DNA of 64,000 nt from Flavobacterium sp. Root420. Lineage in GTDB: Bacteria; Bacteroidota; Bacteroidia; Flavobacteriales; Flavobacteriaceae. Position 1 is the stretch's first letter. Every line of letters begins with the position of its first letter. The translations under genes were made by a program, and so were the position numbers. This document shows, in pieces, positions 39,992 through 49,544 of the stretch. The DNA is taken from NCBI RefSeq assembly GCF_001427905.1, contig NZ_LMEF01000031.1, positions 169,352 through 233,351 of the forward strand, given 5' to 3'. Under the pieces are notes generated by a model. The model was not told where the DNA came from. It was given only the letters and a program-made list of their open reading frames with translations, and did no database searches.

Positions 39992-42541
39992 TTATAAGGA
40001 ATATTTCAATGTAACTCCATACGTTCTTTGATCTCCGATTACACCAGCGTATTGTCCAGTGTTTCCTCCGGCAGGCAATAATTGTTCGTAGTAATCTTTG
40101 TTTAATAAATTACGTCCCCAGAAGTGAACTGATAATCCCTGAGCGGCGCGGAAACCTAAACGAGCATTGAAAATCGCATAACCCGGAACTACTAAATATT
40201 TTGAAGCAGAAGGGCTTGATGAGAATTCAGAACGTGCGTAAGAATCAAGACCTAAGAAAATTTTACCAGCATTTCCAAAGAATTTTGCCTGATCAGAAAG
40301 TTCTCCGCCTAAAGATCCTGCCCATCTTGACGCACCAGGTAAATCGGTTCCTGAAACATCTTTAAAGGCTACCGGAGCTCCTGTTTCTTCTAACGGAAGC
40401 GGTGCATTTGTAAATTTAACATAAGTACCTTCAGTGTAAGTCGCGGCTCCATTAATTGTTAAGTGTTGATTCACTACAAAACTAGCATCCAATTCAGCAC
40501 CTCTTACACGTACTTTGTCTGCATTGGCAAGATATCCACGGTTTACGCCTAATTCAGCTGCCTGAACGTTTGTTTGGAAATCTTTAATTTCTGTATTGAA
40601 GAAAGCCAAATTGAATATTGAATTTCTAAAAGGAGAAGTTTTTACTCCCACTTCGTAATGATTTACTTTTTCCGGTTTAATTACCGCGAGCTCAAGCAAA
40701 GGCTGTCCTTGTGCATTTGTTGGTAATCCCGCAACGTTTACACCAACTGGCTTGTAGCTTTTTGCATACGTTGCATAAGCGTTAATTTTGTCAGATGCTT
40801 TAAACGTTAAGGTTAAGTTTCCCGAAAAGTCGGTATTGTCAGTACTAGAGTCAAATGCCTGATCTGAATAAACCAATTTTTTCAAAGCCAGTAAGGCAGG
40901 ATCCGTTGTTTGAAGACCTCCGTATGTTGTACGGGCATAATGCGCGTCTTTTTTATCGAAGTTATATCTTAAACCTGGTAAAATATGTAAACGATCTGTA
41001 ATAGCCCAATCTAATTGACCAAATACTGCCGCACTTGAAGCTCTGATATTCGCATCCGTTTTGATTCCGTATCCTTCAAAAAGACCCGGAGTTTTCCATA
41101 AGTTGCTGGTTGTACTTTGTGCAAATCTCCATTGCGCATTTCCAGATTCTTCTGTACCATCTGTTTGAGACGTTTGATCGATGAAGAATACACCTGCAAC
41201 TCCGCTTATTTTTTCAGTAAGCTGTCCTGCGTAACGTACTTCTTGTGTAATTTGTGTTTGTCTGGTAGGATTTTGTGATTTAGCTAATACTTGCAATCCT
41301 GTAAAATCTCTGTCATTTGATGGATCCCAGTTCCAAAAACGCCAGGCTGTTGTAGAGGTAAGTGTTCCACCTCCAATTTTGGTGTCAATATTAAGTGAGA
41401 TACCTCCCATGTCTTGTCCTGAGCGCCATGGCGTATCGTGATCAATTTTACGATCAAAGGCATTTAAACTTGGCAATTGATAGTTTAAATCTTTAATAAT
41501 GGCATCAAACTGACGGTAAGCAGCTCTTTGAGTAGGAGCAACTCCTGCTACAACCTGCGCATATCCATCTGGACGTTGTGTTGTAATATCTGCTGCTAAA
41601 ATAATATTTGTATTTACTGTTGGCGTCCAAAGTAATTGACCTCTGATTCCCTGATTGTTTAAAGTATTTGTTGGTCTTCCCGTAACTACATTATCAATTA
41701 AGCCGTCACGTTGTGTTCCTGAAAAGGACAGACGCCCCGCCACTTTTTTGCCTAAAGCTCCAGTAACCGAAGCTTTTGCCTGCAAAAAGTTATAGTTTCC
41801 GTAGCTTACTTCAAAATCAGCTCCTGAGGTGAAGCTTGGTTTACGAGTGGTAATGTTAAAAGCTCCTGAAGTGGTATTTTTACCAAATAAAGATCCTTGT
41901 GGCCCACGTAATACTTCAATTTGTTCTACATCTATAAAATCCAGCGTTGTTGCAGCCGGACGTGCATAATAAACACCATCAACATAGAAACCAACACCAG
42001 GATCGATTCCGTCATTTGTTAATCCGAATGGAGAACCAAGGCTACGAATATTAATTCCGGTATTTCTTGGGTTTGATGAATATAACTGAACAGAAGGCAC
42101 TAATTCTTTAATACGATTCACATTAAAAGCTCCGGTTTGTTCCGCCTGTTTTCCTGTAATAACAGAAATTGCAATGGGCACATCCTGAACTTTTTCGATT
42201 CGGCGTCTTGAAGAAACCACAACTTCTACAAGTTCATTTTCTTCTTTTAATGTTACTAGTAATGGCGTTGCCGGAATAGCGTTAAGTTCTATTTCTGTGG
42301 TTTTGTAACCAACATATTGAACTAGAATTGTTACTGGAAGTTTTCCTTTGGTATCAATTGAGAATTTCCCGCTCGGATCTGTAGCAGTGCTGAAGGTTGT
42401 TCCTTTGATAACAACGTTAACTGCTTCTAATGGAATATTTTCTGTAGTTGTTACGACACCTTCAATATTTTGTGCGTAAGATGTTGTAAAGGCTAATAGT
42501 AAAAAGATACTTGTTAGTGATATTTTATATAGATTTTTCAT
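39992..42541 (-). CDS. TonB-dependent receptor
   Basis: An 849-residue outer membrane receptor. Signal peptide ending 'TSYAQ', carboxypeptidase-regulatory-like domain (24-110, 'IEGVVTTTENIPLEAVNVVI'), then a canonical plug ('RIEKVQDVPIAISVITGKQA', 'VEVLRGPQGSLFGKNTTSGA'), then a 22-strand-type barrel ending 'YGVTLKYSL' with the usual C-terminal aromatic-x-leucine end. It resembles receptors for ferric siderophores or polyphenol-like ligands ('RPGDGINIRSLG'-type plug), but the ligand is not decidable. Directly upstream on the same strand is an Rrf2 regulator with candidate Fe-S ligands, which suggests iron or redox control. Confidence 0.92.
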   Translation of the reverse strand: MKNLYKISLTSIFLLLAFTTSYAQNIEGVVTTTENIPLEAVNVVIKGTTFSTATDPSGKFSIDTKGKLPVTILVQYVGYKTTEIELNAIPATPLLVTLKEENELVEVVVSSRRRIEKVQDVPIAISVITGKQAEQTGAFNVNRIKELVPSVQLYSSNPRNTGINIRSLGSPFGLTNDGIDPGVGFYVDGVYYARPAATTLDFIDVEQIEVLRGPQGSLFGKNTTSGAFNITTRKPSFTSGADFEVSYGNYNFLQAKASVTGALGKKVAGRLSFSGTQRDGLIDNVVTGRPTNTLNNQGIRGQLLWTPTVNTNIILAADITTQRPDGYAQVVAGVAPTQRAAYRQFDAIIKDLNYQLPSLNAFDRKIDHDTPWRSGQDMGGISLNIDTKIGGGTLTSTTAWRFWNWDPSNDRDFTGLQVLAKSQNPTRQTQITQEVRYAGQLTEKISGVAGVFFIDQTSQTDGTEESGNAQWRFAQSTTSNLWKTPGLFEGYGIKTDANIRASSAAVFGQLDWAITDRLHILPGLRYNFDKKDAHYARTTYGGLQTTDPALLALKKLVYSDQAFDSSTDNTDFSGNLTLTFKASDKINAYATYAKSYKPVGVNVAGLPTNAQGQPLLELAVIKPEKVNHYEVGVKTSPFRNSIFNLAFFNTEIKDFQTNVQAAELGVNRGYLANADKVRVRGAELDASFVVNQHLTINGAATYTEGTYVKFTNAPLPLEETGAPVAFKDVSGTDLPGASRWAGSLGGELSDQAKFFGNAGKIFLGLDSYARSEFSSSPSASKYLVVPGYAIFNARLGFRAAQGLSVHFWGRNLLNKDYYEQLLPAGGNTGQYAGVIGDQRTYGVTLKYSL

Positions 42542-42738
42542 TTTTATATTAAGTATATGTAATTAGTAGAATTTAAATTAAATTTTTTTTACCAACACAG
42601 ACACATCATAAATGAATTGTTTTTCACAGTTGTGAATTGACTATAATTGTTTTGCAAAAGATTTTTTGATACACCTGATTTACTGGAATGTACTTTCATG
42701 GGTTAAAAATTTGTAAATGATTTGTTAATTATTTTTGG

Positions 42739-42746
42739 CAAATATA
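42739..42746 (-). promoter_or_regulatory. Promoter-like -7 box before the TonB-dependent receptor gene
   Basis: TATATTTG on the minus strand matches TAnnTTTG; a leader of about 190 bases would follow. No -33 TTG at the usual distance. Confidence 0.35.
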
Positions 42747-42787
42747 TACAAATTCTATTAAACCTATAGAGTTTAGGGAATATTTTT

Positions 42788-43201
42788 TTATTTCTTTACT
42801 AATGAAGCGATAGTAATCCCTTCCATTGCCTTCAAAGTTTTGTCTCTTATAAGAAGTAAACCGTGACGCAGGCTGCATTCAGACTCGGTTTTGCAATCGG
42901 AGCAAGGCTCGTAAAAGTTTAAAGAAGCACAAGGTAAAAGCGCAATTGCACCGTCAAATAAACGATGAATTTCGGCCAAAGTAATTTCATTTTTGGATTT
43001 TATCAGATAATAACCGCCAAATTTTCCTTGCTTACTACTCACAAAACGTCCTCGTTTTAGATCCAATAAAATTTGTTCTAAAAACTTTTTAGGAATGTTG
43101 GCGCCATCAGCAATTTCTATCGTTCGTGAAATGTGATTTTCGTCTTGTTCTGCTAAATAAAGTAAGGCCTTAAGGGCGTATTTTGCTTTATGTGATAACA
43201 T
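42788..43201 (-). CDS. Rrf2-family transcriptional regulator
   Basis: A 137-residue protein with an N-terminal winged helix ('LSHKAKYALKALLYLA', 'IPKKFLEQILLDLKR', 'GRFVSSKQGKFGGYYL') and a cysteine cluster at about 91-109 (C-x10-C-x2-C-x5-C in 'LPCASLNFYEPCSDCKTESE' and following C). That matches the Fe-S-binding loop of Rrf2 proteins such as IscR/CymR relatives. It probably senses iron-sulfur or redox status. It is transcribed toward the TonB-dependent receptor with 246 bases between them, and may regulate it. Confidence 0.87.
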   Translation of the reverse strand: MLSHKAKYALKALLYLAEQDENHISRTIEIADGANIPKKFLEQILLDLKRGRFVSSKQGKFGGYYLIKSKNEITLAEIHRLFDGAIALLPCASLNFYEPCSDCKTESECSLRHGLLLIRDKTLKAMEGITIASLVKK

Positions 43202-43281
43202 CTATCTTTAATTATGAATTATAAATTGTGAATTATGAATTTTAACTTGAAACCTGAAACAAATAAAACCTGAAAAAAAAG

Positions 43282-44118
43282 CTACCAGCCTCCGCTAGAA
43301 CCTCCTCCTGAGAATCCGCCTCCGCCAAATCCTCCACCGAAGCCACCGCCTCCGCCGCCAAAACCACCTCCTGATGATCCTCCGCCGAAACCACCAAATC
43401 CGCCTCCGCTGCTTCTGCCAAGACTACTCAGTAGAATTACATCCATCAGACTAGGGCCTCCGCCGTTGTTGCCAGAATTTCCTCCACCGCCTCTTTTGTT
43501 TCGAGACAGTAAAATTAATACAATTACAACAATTACAATGAAAGGTAATATCGGAAAACTTTTTCCTTTGGTTTGTTTTCTTTCGCCTTTAAATTTTCCT
43601 TTAAAAACATCAATTATAGCATCCGTTCCTTTGTCAAGTCCGTTGTAAAAACTTCCTGCTTTGAACTCCGGAATAATAATATTTCGAATTATGGTTCCGC
43701 CAATTCCCGCCGTTAAACGATCTTCAACTCCATATCCGGGATTAATGGCAATTTTTTTCTCATTTTTTGCCAATAAAATTACAACACCATTATCGTCTTT
43801 TGCAGTTCCACCAATTCCCCAGGTTTGTCCCCATTTTGTAGCTAACTGACTAACATCTTCTCCTTTTAAACTTTCAATAGTTATAATAACGATCTGAGTG
43901 GTAGTAGAATCTGAATAGCGAACTAGTTTTTCTTCCAGTTGTGCTTTTTCAGTAGAACTTAAAATATTGGCATAATCATAAACCGAAGTCTGTAAACTTG
44001 GTTTCTCCGGAATTGTAAATTGTGCAAAAATGCAATTGGTGGTAAAAAAGGCTATTAAGAGAAAGGATAATGTAAAAATTCCTTTTGACTTTGATATTTT
44101 GTTTCTGGAAATTTTCAT
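43282..44118 (-). CDS. TPM-domain (YgcG-like) membrane protein with Gly-rich tail
   Basis: A 278-residue protein: signal peptide ending near 'CIFAQ' and a TPM domain (about 45-165, 'VYDYANILSSTEKAQLEEKL', 'QIVIITIESLKGEDVSQLA', 'NPGYGVEDRLTAG'). A transmembrane helix ('FPILPFIVIVVIVLILL', about 188-204) precedes a C-terminal tail of about 60 residues made almost wholly of Gly and Ser with Phe (GGGFGG-type repeats). Such TPM proteins are found with LemA. It is the last of the LemA-TPM-TPM operon and is four bases from the preceding TPM gene. Function unknown, possibly envelope maintenance. Confidence 0.88.
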   Translation of the reverse strand: MKISRNKISKSKGIFTLSFLLIAFFTTNCIFAQFTIPEKPSLQTSVYDYANILSSTEKAQLEEKLVRYSDSTTTQIVIITIESLKGEDVSQLATKWGQTWGIGGTAKDDNGVVILLAKNEKKIAINPGYGVEDRLTAGIGGTIIRNIIIPEFKAGSFYNGLDKGTDAIIDVFKGKFKGERKQTKGKSFPILPFIVIVVIVLILLSRNKRGGGGNSGNNGGGPSLMDVILLSSLGRSSGGGFGGFGGGSSGGGFGGGGGGFGGGFGGGGFSGGGSSGGW

Positions 44119-44121
44119 TAT

Positions 44122-44559
44122 TTATCCTTTTGAGATTTCGTTAGATAATTCATTAGTGTCTTCTTCAGACCACGGATAATATTTTTTTAATTGTTCTCCG
44201 GCATTCAAAATACCATCAACAATCCCTTGCTTAAAGTTTCCTGCTTTAAATTGTTCGACCATTCTGTCTTTGGTACAATCCCAAAAATCATCCGATACAA
44301 CATCGTTTATGCCTTTATCTCCGCAAATCGCAAAGCTTTTATCATCAACGGCAAAGTAAAATAAAACCCCGTTTTGTTGTTGGGTTTCATTCATTTTTAA
44401 TTCATAAAAAACTTCTAAAGCCCTGTCAAAAGGAACTTTAGAAGTTGTTTTTTCTATATGTACTCTAATTTCGCCAGAAGTGTTTTTTTCGGCCACGCGA
44501 ATAGCTTCAACAATTGCCTGTTCTTCTTCTTTGGATAAAAAATCTTCTACTTGTGACAT
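44122..44559 (-). CDS. TPM-domain cytoplasmic protein
   Basis: A 145-residue protein consisting of a TPM domain without signal peptide or anchor ('FLSKEEEQAIVEAIRVAEKN', 'TSGEIRVHIE', 'LFYFAVDDKSFAICGDKGIN'). It lies between lemA and the larger TPM gene; the spacing to the latter is three bases, and it follows lemA by 86 bases. Together the three form the LemA/TPM module common in Bacteroidota. Confidence 0.88.
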   Translation of the reverse strand: MSQVEDFLSKEEEQAIVEAIRVAEKNTSGEIRVHIEKTTSKVPFDRALEVFYELKMNETQQQNGVLFYFAVDDKSFAICGDKGINDVVSDDFWDCTKDRMVEQFKAGNFKQGIVDGILNAGEQLKKYYPWSEEDTNELSNEISKG

Positions 44560-44645
44560 TGAAATTATTTTAGAGTTTAGATTTCAGATTATAGATTTCA
44601 GACTAAACCTGAAACCTAAAATCATTAACCAAAAATATTATTTTT

Positions 44646-45233
44646 TTAGAATTTTACTTCAACTGGTTTATCTGCACCTTCAACCGCATTAAAATATGCT
44701 TTTTCTTTGAAACCAAACATACCAGCAAATAAGCTATTTGGGAATGTCTTGATGTGATTGTTATAAGGAGCAACAGCTTCATTGAAACGTGTTCTTGCCG
44801 TTAAAATTTGATTTTCAGTACTGGCCAATTCGTCTTGCAATTTCAGGAAATTTTCATTGGCTTTCAGCGTTGGATATTGCTCAACAGAAACCAATAACCT
44901 TGATAAAGAAGAAGACACACCACTTTGCGCTTTGTTGAATTCAGCAAGTTGTTCTGGTGTAATATTAGATGGATCTACCGTTACACTTGTTGCTTTTGCA
45001 CGAGCTTCGATTACAGCTGTCAAAGTTGATTTTTCGAAATCAGCGGCACCTTTTACAGTATTTACTAAATTTCCGATAAGGTCATTACGTCTTTGGTAAG
45101 CGGTTTGAACATCTCCCCAAGATTGCTCTACACTTTGATTTAATGTTACAGCAGTATTGTTAATTCCTTTAACCCAGCTGTAGATTACAAAAATAACAAC
45201 AGCTCCAATAATCCAAGGCAAAAATCTTTTCAT
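44646..45233 (-). CDS. LemA family protein
   Basis: A 195-residue protein with one N-terminal transmembrane helix ('FLPWIIGAVVIFVIYSWV') and the LemA coiled-coil core ('NQSVEQSWGDVQTAYQRRND' then LIGNLVNTVKG, 'EQYPTLKANENFLKLQDELA', 'TENQILTARTRFNEAV'). Length typical. First gene of the LemA-TPM-TPM unit. Exact cellular role is unknown. Confidence 0.94.
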   Translation of the reverse strand: MKRFLPWIIGAVVIFVIYSWVKGINNTAVTLNQSVEQSWGDVQTAYQRRNDLIGNLVNTVKGAADFEKSTLTAVIEARAKATSVTVDPSNITPEQLAEFNKAQSGVSSSLSRLLVSVEQYPTLKANENFLKLQDELASTENQILTARTRFNEAVAPYNNHIKTFPNSLFAGMFGFKEKAYFNAVEGADKPVEVKF

Positions 45234-45274
45234 GTGTATTTAATTTAAGTTTATTTCTAGTTTTTGATTTATTA

Positions 45275-45607
45275 TTATAATTCGTTCTTAATTTCGTTTA
45301 ATTGTGTTTTTATGGTCTCTAATTTACGTATTATTTCGAATTTATCTAATGTTTTCTTTTGTCCTTCTTTTAAATGTGTTTTTGCACCTTCTAATGTAAA
45401 ACCTCTTTCTTTAACCAAATGATAGATCAATTGCAGGTTGGTAATATCTTCCGGTGTAAACATTCTGTTGCCTTTGGCATTCTTTTTTGGTTTTAAAATA
45501 TCAAATTCACTATCCCAAAACCGTATCAATGACGCATTGACATTAAAAGCTTTGGCTACTTCGCCAATGCTGTAATATCTTTTATCCTTTGAAAGCTCAA
45601 TATGCAT
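45275..45607 (-). CDS. MerR-family transcriptional regulator
   Basis: A 110-residue protein with a MerR-type winged helix ('YYSIGEVAKAFNVNASLIRF', 'WDSEFDILKPKKNAKGNRMF', 'TPEDITNLQLIYHLVKERGF') and a short C-terminal coiled coil, without an effector domain. It lies 47 bases downstream of the M23 peptidase gene and 41 bases before lemA on the same strand, so the whole M23-MerR-LemA-TPM run may be cotranscribed. Confidence 0.9.
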   Translation of the reverse strand: MHIELSKDKRYYSIGEVAKAFNVNASLIRFWDSEFDILKPKKNAKGNRMFTPEDITNLQLIYHLVKERGFTLEGAKTHLKEGQKKTLDKFEIIRKLETIKTQLNEIKNEL

Positions 45608-45654
45608 GTTTTTTAATTTTCTATTTTATTCCAAAAATAACACTTTTTAAAGTA

Positions 45655-46632
45655 TTAATCTAATGACTGGTTTTCCTGGTTCGCCATTTGTGAAATAGCC
45701 ACATATTCTACAGCCGAAATATTACCGTAATAAAAATTCAGCGGATTCACGACTTTTCCATCTTTATGAACCTCATAATGGCAATGCGGGCCCTCAGATC
45801 TTCCGGTACTTCCCACATAACCAATAACATCGCCTCTTTTTACTTTTTGCCCGGGCCTGCAGTTGTATTTGCTTAAATGCGCGTACAAACTTTCATAACC
45901 AAAACCATGCCTGATTACAACGTGATTTCCAAATCCGGAAGCCGAATTATCCGCTCTTGCCACAACGCCATCGCCTGTGGCATAAACCGGAGAACCGGTG
46001 TTGGCGGTGAAATCCATTCCATTGTGCATTTTTCGCACTTTCGTGAAAGGATCAATTCGGTATCCAAAACCAGAAGCAACACGTTTTAAATTCTCATTCT
46101 GAACAGGCTGGATTGCCGGAATGGCCAATAATAAATTTCCTTTTACACTGGCCAGTTTTAAAATTTCATCCAATGATTTCGATTGAATCGCCAGTTCTTT
46201 CGAAAGTTTGTCAATTCGTTTTGTGGTATTCAAAACCAATTGTGAATTGTTATAACCTTCTAAATCTTTATACCTTTTCGGATCTCTAAATCCAGCTTTT
46301 CTGATAGAATCCGGAATTTCTGTTTTATTGAAATAAACCCTGTAAATATTATTGTCCCTGTCTTCCAAGGCTTCGGTTACAGCATCAATTTCATCCATTT
46401 TTTTATTCAAAATGGCGTATTGCAATTTCAAATTTTCAATTTCACGGGCCTGCAAACGATCTTTTGGCGTTTCAAAATAAGGTGTGTTGATTAAAAGAAT
46501 AAAAACCATAAAACCAAACAGCGCCGAGGCCAGCAAAAACAGTAAGCCATAGCCAATTTTCGCACTTTTTCTGGTTTTTATTTTTGTATAAGCCAGATTT
46601 TCTGAGTCGTAATAATATTTTACTTTCGCCAT
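45655..46632 (-). CDS. M23-family metallopeptidase
   Basis: A 325-residue protein with one transmembrane helix (about 29-50), a coiled-coil stalk (about 62-160) and a C-terminal LytM/M23 domain. 'HNGMDFTANTGSPVYATGDG' holds the first metal ligands (H-x3-D) and 'GRSEGPHCHYEVHKDGK' the H-x-H motif. The active site residues are intact, so it may be a true peptidoglycan endopeptidase facing the periplasm. It lies divergent to alaS with about 265 bases between, filled by 'ATTATCAAATTATCACATT'-like AT-rich repeats. Confidence 0.92.
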   Translation of the reverse strand: MAKVKYYYDSENLAYTKIKTRKSAKIGYGLLFLLASALFGFMVFILLINTPYFETPKDRLQAREIENLKLQYAILNKKMDEIDAVTEALEDRDNNIYRVYFNKTEIPDSIRKAGFRDPKRYKDLEGYNNSQLVLNTTKRIDKLSKELAIQSKSLDEILKLASVKGNLLLAIPAIQPVQNENLKRVASGFGYRIDPFTKVRKMHNGMDFTANTGSPVYATGDGVVARADNSASGFGNHVVIRHGFGYESLYAHLSKYNCRPGQKVKRGDVIGYVGSTGRSEGPHCHYEVHKDGKVVNPLNFYYGNISAVEYVAISQMANQENQSLD

Positions 46633-46896
46633 ATTTTAAAATACCCTATTTTTGCAGCTTGTAAAATAAGTTAGTCGAACAAATTTAGTAAATGTTTCAG
46701 TTGTTCGATTCTTTTTTTCAAGTTTAAAAAAACAATTAGATAATTGAGTCAATTAGATAATTAGATAATGTATTAAGTAGGTAATTTATTGTTTTCGACT
46801 ATCAATTTAGTTTTAAATTATCTAATTGCCGCATTATCAAATTGGCACATTTATTTTTTGTCACATTATCAAATTATCACATTTCTTAATTAAAAT

Positions 46897-49533
46897 ATGA
46901 AATCACAAGACGTACGTAAACAATTTTTAGACTTTTTTAAAAGCAATGGACACTTAATTGTTCCATCGGCTCCTATCGTTCTTAAAGACGATCCAACACT
47001 AATGTTCAATAACTCGGGAATGGCCCAGTTTAAAGAATATTTTTTAGGAAACGGAACTCCAAAAAGCCCAAGAATTGCCGATACACAAAAATGTCTTCGT
47101 GTTTCAGGAAAACATAACGATCTTGAAGATGTAGGTTTTGATACTTATCATCATACCATGTTTGAGATGTTGGGTAACTGGTCTTTTGGAGATTATTTCA
47201 AAAAAGAAGCGATCAACTGGGCTTGGCAATTATTGACAGAAGTATATAAAATCCCAAAGGAAAATCTTTATGTTTCTGTTTTTGAAGGAAGCAAGGAAGA
47301 TAATGTTCCTTTTGATCAGGAAGCGTGGGATATCTGGAAAACTTTAATTGATGAAGACCGAATTATCCTTGGAAATAAAAAAGATAATTTCTGGGAAATG
47401 GGAGATCAGGGACCATGCGGGCCTTGTTCTGAAATTCACGTTGATTTACGTTCTGAAGAAGAAAAAGCACAAGTTTCTGGAAAAAGTTTAGTAAACAATG
47501 ATCACCCGCAAGTAGTTGAAATCTGGAATAATGTATTTATGGAATTCAACCGTAAAGCTGACGGTTCTTTAGAAAAACTTCCCGCACAACATGTTGATAC
47601 CGGAATGGGATTTGAGCGTTTGTGTATGGCATTGCAGGGAAAAACATCCAATTATGATACTGATGTTTTTACACCACTTATCGAAAAAGTAGAGCAAATT
47701 ACAGGTTTAAAATATACCTCTGATGAAATAAAAAATATCTCAGAGGAACAAAATAAAACCAATATTGCCATTCGTGTTGTGGTGGATCACGTTCGTGCGG
47801 TTGCCTTTGCAATTGCTGACGGACAATTGCCATCAAACACGGGAGCTGGTTATGTAATTCGTAGAATTTTACGTCGTGCGATTCGTTACGGATTTACATT
47901 TTTAGGTACAAAAGAGCCTTTTATCAATAAACTGGTAGAAGTTTTGGCAAATCAAATGGGAGAATTTTTCCCGGAAATCAAATCGCAGCAACAATTGGTT
48001 ACCAATGTAATTCGTGAGGAAGAAGCTTCTTTCTTACGAACTTTAGATCAGGGATTACAATTATTAGATAATGTAATTGCACAAACAAAAGGTTCAGAAG
48101 TTTCAGGAGCAAAAGCTTTCGAATTGTATGATACTTTTGGTTTTCCGAAAGATTTGACAGCTTTGATTTTGAAAGAGAAAAATATGTCTTTCAATGAAAC
48201 AGAATTTGATGCCTCAATGCAGGAACAAAAAAATCGTTCACGCGCTGCATCTGAAGTTTCAACTGAAGATTGGTCCGTTTTAATTCCCGGAAATGTTGAA
48301 ACATTTGTGGGTTATGATAAAACAGAAAACGAAGTAAAAATCACCAGAATCAGAAAAGTAGATTCTAAAAAAGATGGAATTCTTTATCAAATCGTTTTAG
48401 ACAACACGCCATTTTATCCAGAAGGCGGAGGTCAGGTTGGAGATAAAGGAACTTTAGTTTCTGCAAACGAAACGATTGAAATTATTGATACTAAAAAAGA
48501 AAACAATTTGATTTTGCATTTTGCAAAACAATTGCCGGAAAATATTGAAGCTGGTTTTGTAGCAAAAGTAAATACCGATTTAAGAGGTTCAACTTCTAAA
48601 AATCACTCTGCTACGCATTTAATGCATTTGGCTTTAAGAAACCTTCTGGGAACTCACGTAGAGCAAAAAGGCTCATTGGTAAATCCGAATTATTTGCGTT
48701 TTGACTTTTCGCACTTTTCTAAAGTTTCAGATGAAGAATTACGTCAGGTTGAAGCAAGTGTAAATGCGCAAATTGAAGCACAATTACAATTAGTAGAACA
48801 CAGAAATATTCCAATTAAGGAGGCATTAGATAAAGGTGCAATGGCTTTATTTGGAGAGAAATACGGAGATAATGTCCGTATGATTGAATTTGGTGAAAGT
48901 AAAGAGCTTTGCGGTGGAATTCACGTGAAAAACACGGCAGAAATCTGGCATTTCAAAATCATTTCTGAAGGTGCAGTTGCCGCTGGAATCCGTCGTATTG
49001 AAGCGATTACTGGTGATGCAGTAAAAGACTTCTATCAAAATCAGGAAAATACTTTATCCGAAATAAAAGAAACACTTAAAAATCCACAGGATATTTTAAA
49101 ATCTGTGGCTTCTTTACAAGACGATAATGCGAAACTGAAAAAACAGATTGAGCAATTATTAAAAGAAAAAATTGGCGCTTTAAAATCAGAACTAGAAAAA
49201 GATTTCCAACAAATAAACGGCGTAAATTTCCTTGCAAAACAAGTAGATTTAAGCATGGCATCGACTAAGGATTTGGCATCAGCTTTAGGAAGTTCAAAAG
49301 CAGATTCATTTGTGTTTTTAGCTTCTATAGAAGATGGATTACCAAATATTCATTGTTATATCGCTAAAGAATTGGTTACAGCTAAAAACTTAAATGCAAA
49401 TGCAGTAATCAAAGAATTAGGAAAGTATATTGAAGGAAATGGAGGAGGACAGCCTTTCTTCGCTTCTGGAAAAGGTAAAAATGCTGCTGGGATTGCTGAG
49501 GCTTTGGGTAAGGCAGTTGAGTTTGTGAAGTAG
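46897..49533 (+). CDS. alaS: Alanine-tRNA ligase
   Basis: An 878-residue class II aminoacyl-tRNA synthetase. N-terminal catalytic domain ('FFKSNGHLIVPSAPIVLKDD', 'FNNSGMAQFKEYFLG', 'HHTMFEMLGNWSFGDYFKKE'). The editing domain has the zinc-binding motif 'HSATHLMHLAL' (near 566) and 'CGGIHV' (near 672). The C-terminal C-Ala domain ends 'GGGQPFFASGKGKNAAGIAE'. Normal length and order. Transcription probably ends at the hairpin in the left arm of the downstream inverted-repeat element. Confidence 0.98.
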   Translation: MKSQDVRKQFLDFFKSNGHLIVPSAPIVLKDDPTLMFNNSGMAQFKEYFLGNGTPKSPRIADTQKCLRVSGKHNDLEDVGFDTYHHTMFEMLGNWSFGDYFKKEAINWAWQLLTEVYKIPKENLYVSVFEGSKEDNVPFDQEAWDIWKTLIDEDRIILGNKKDNFWEMGDQGPCGPCSEIHVDLRSEEEKAQVSGKSLVNNDHPQVVEIWNNVFMEFNRKADGSLEKLPAQHVDTGMGFERLCMALQGKTSNYDTDVFTPLIEKVEQITGLKYTSDEIKNISEEQNKTNIAIRVVVDHVRAVAFAIADGQLPSNTGAGYVIRRILRRAIRYGFTFLGTKEPFINKLVEVLANQMGEFFPEIKSQQQLVTNVIREEEASFLRTLDQGLQLLDNVIAQTKGSEVSGAKAFELYDTFGFPKDLTALILKEKNMSFNETEFDASMQEQKNRSRAASEVSTEDWSVLIPGNVETFVGYDKTENEVKITRIRKVDSKKDGILYQIVLDNTPFYPEGGGQVGDKGTLVSANETIEIIDTKKENNLILHFAKQLPENIEAGFVAKVNTDLRGSTSKNHSATHLMHLALRNLLGTHVEQKGSLVNPNYLRFDFSHFSKVSDEELRQVEASVNAQIEAQLQLVEHRNIPIKEALDKGAMALFGEKYGDNVRMIEFGESKELCGGIHVKNTAEIWHFKIISEGAVAAGIRRIEAITGDAVKDFYQNQENTLSEIKETLKNPQDILKSVASLQDDNAKLKKQIEQLLKEKIGALKSELEKDFQQINGVNFLAKQVDLSMASTKDLASALGSSKADSFVFLASIEDGLPNIHCYIAKELVTAKNLNANAVIKELGKYIEGNGGGQPFFASGKGKNAAGIAEALGKAVEFVK

Positions 49534-49544
49534 CAACTGTTTTT

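Noticed and set aside
43300..43430. Tandem DNA repeat in the Gly-rich tail of the TPM protein
   Set aside because: It is coding repetition of Gly/Ser/Phe codons with normal frame, usual for this family, not an independent repeat element.
46640..46896. Possible CRISPR-like repeats in the M23-alaS gap ('ATTATCAAATTATCACATT' units)
   Set aside because: Short, AT-only, unequal spacing and no spacers; simple dispersed intergenic repeats.
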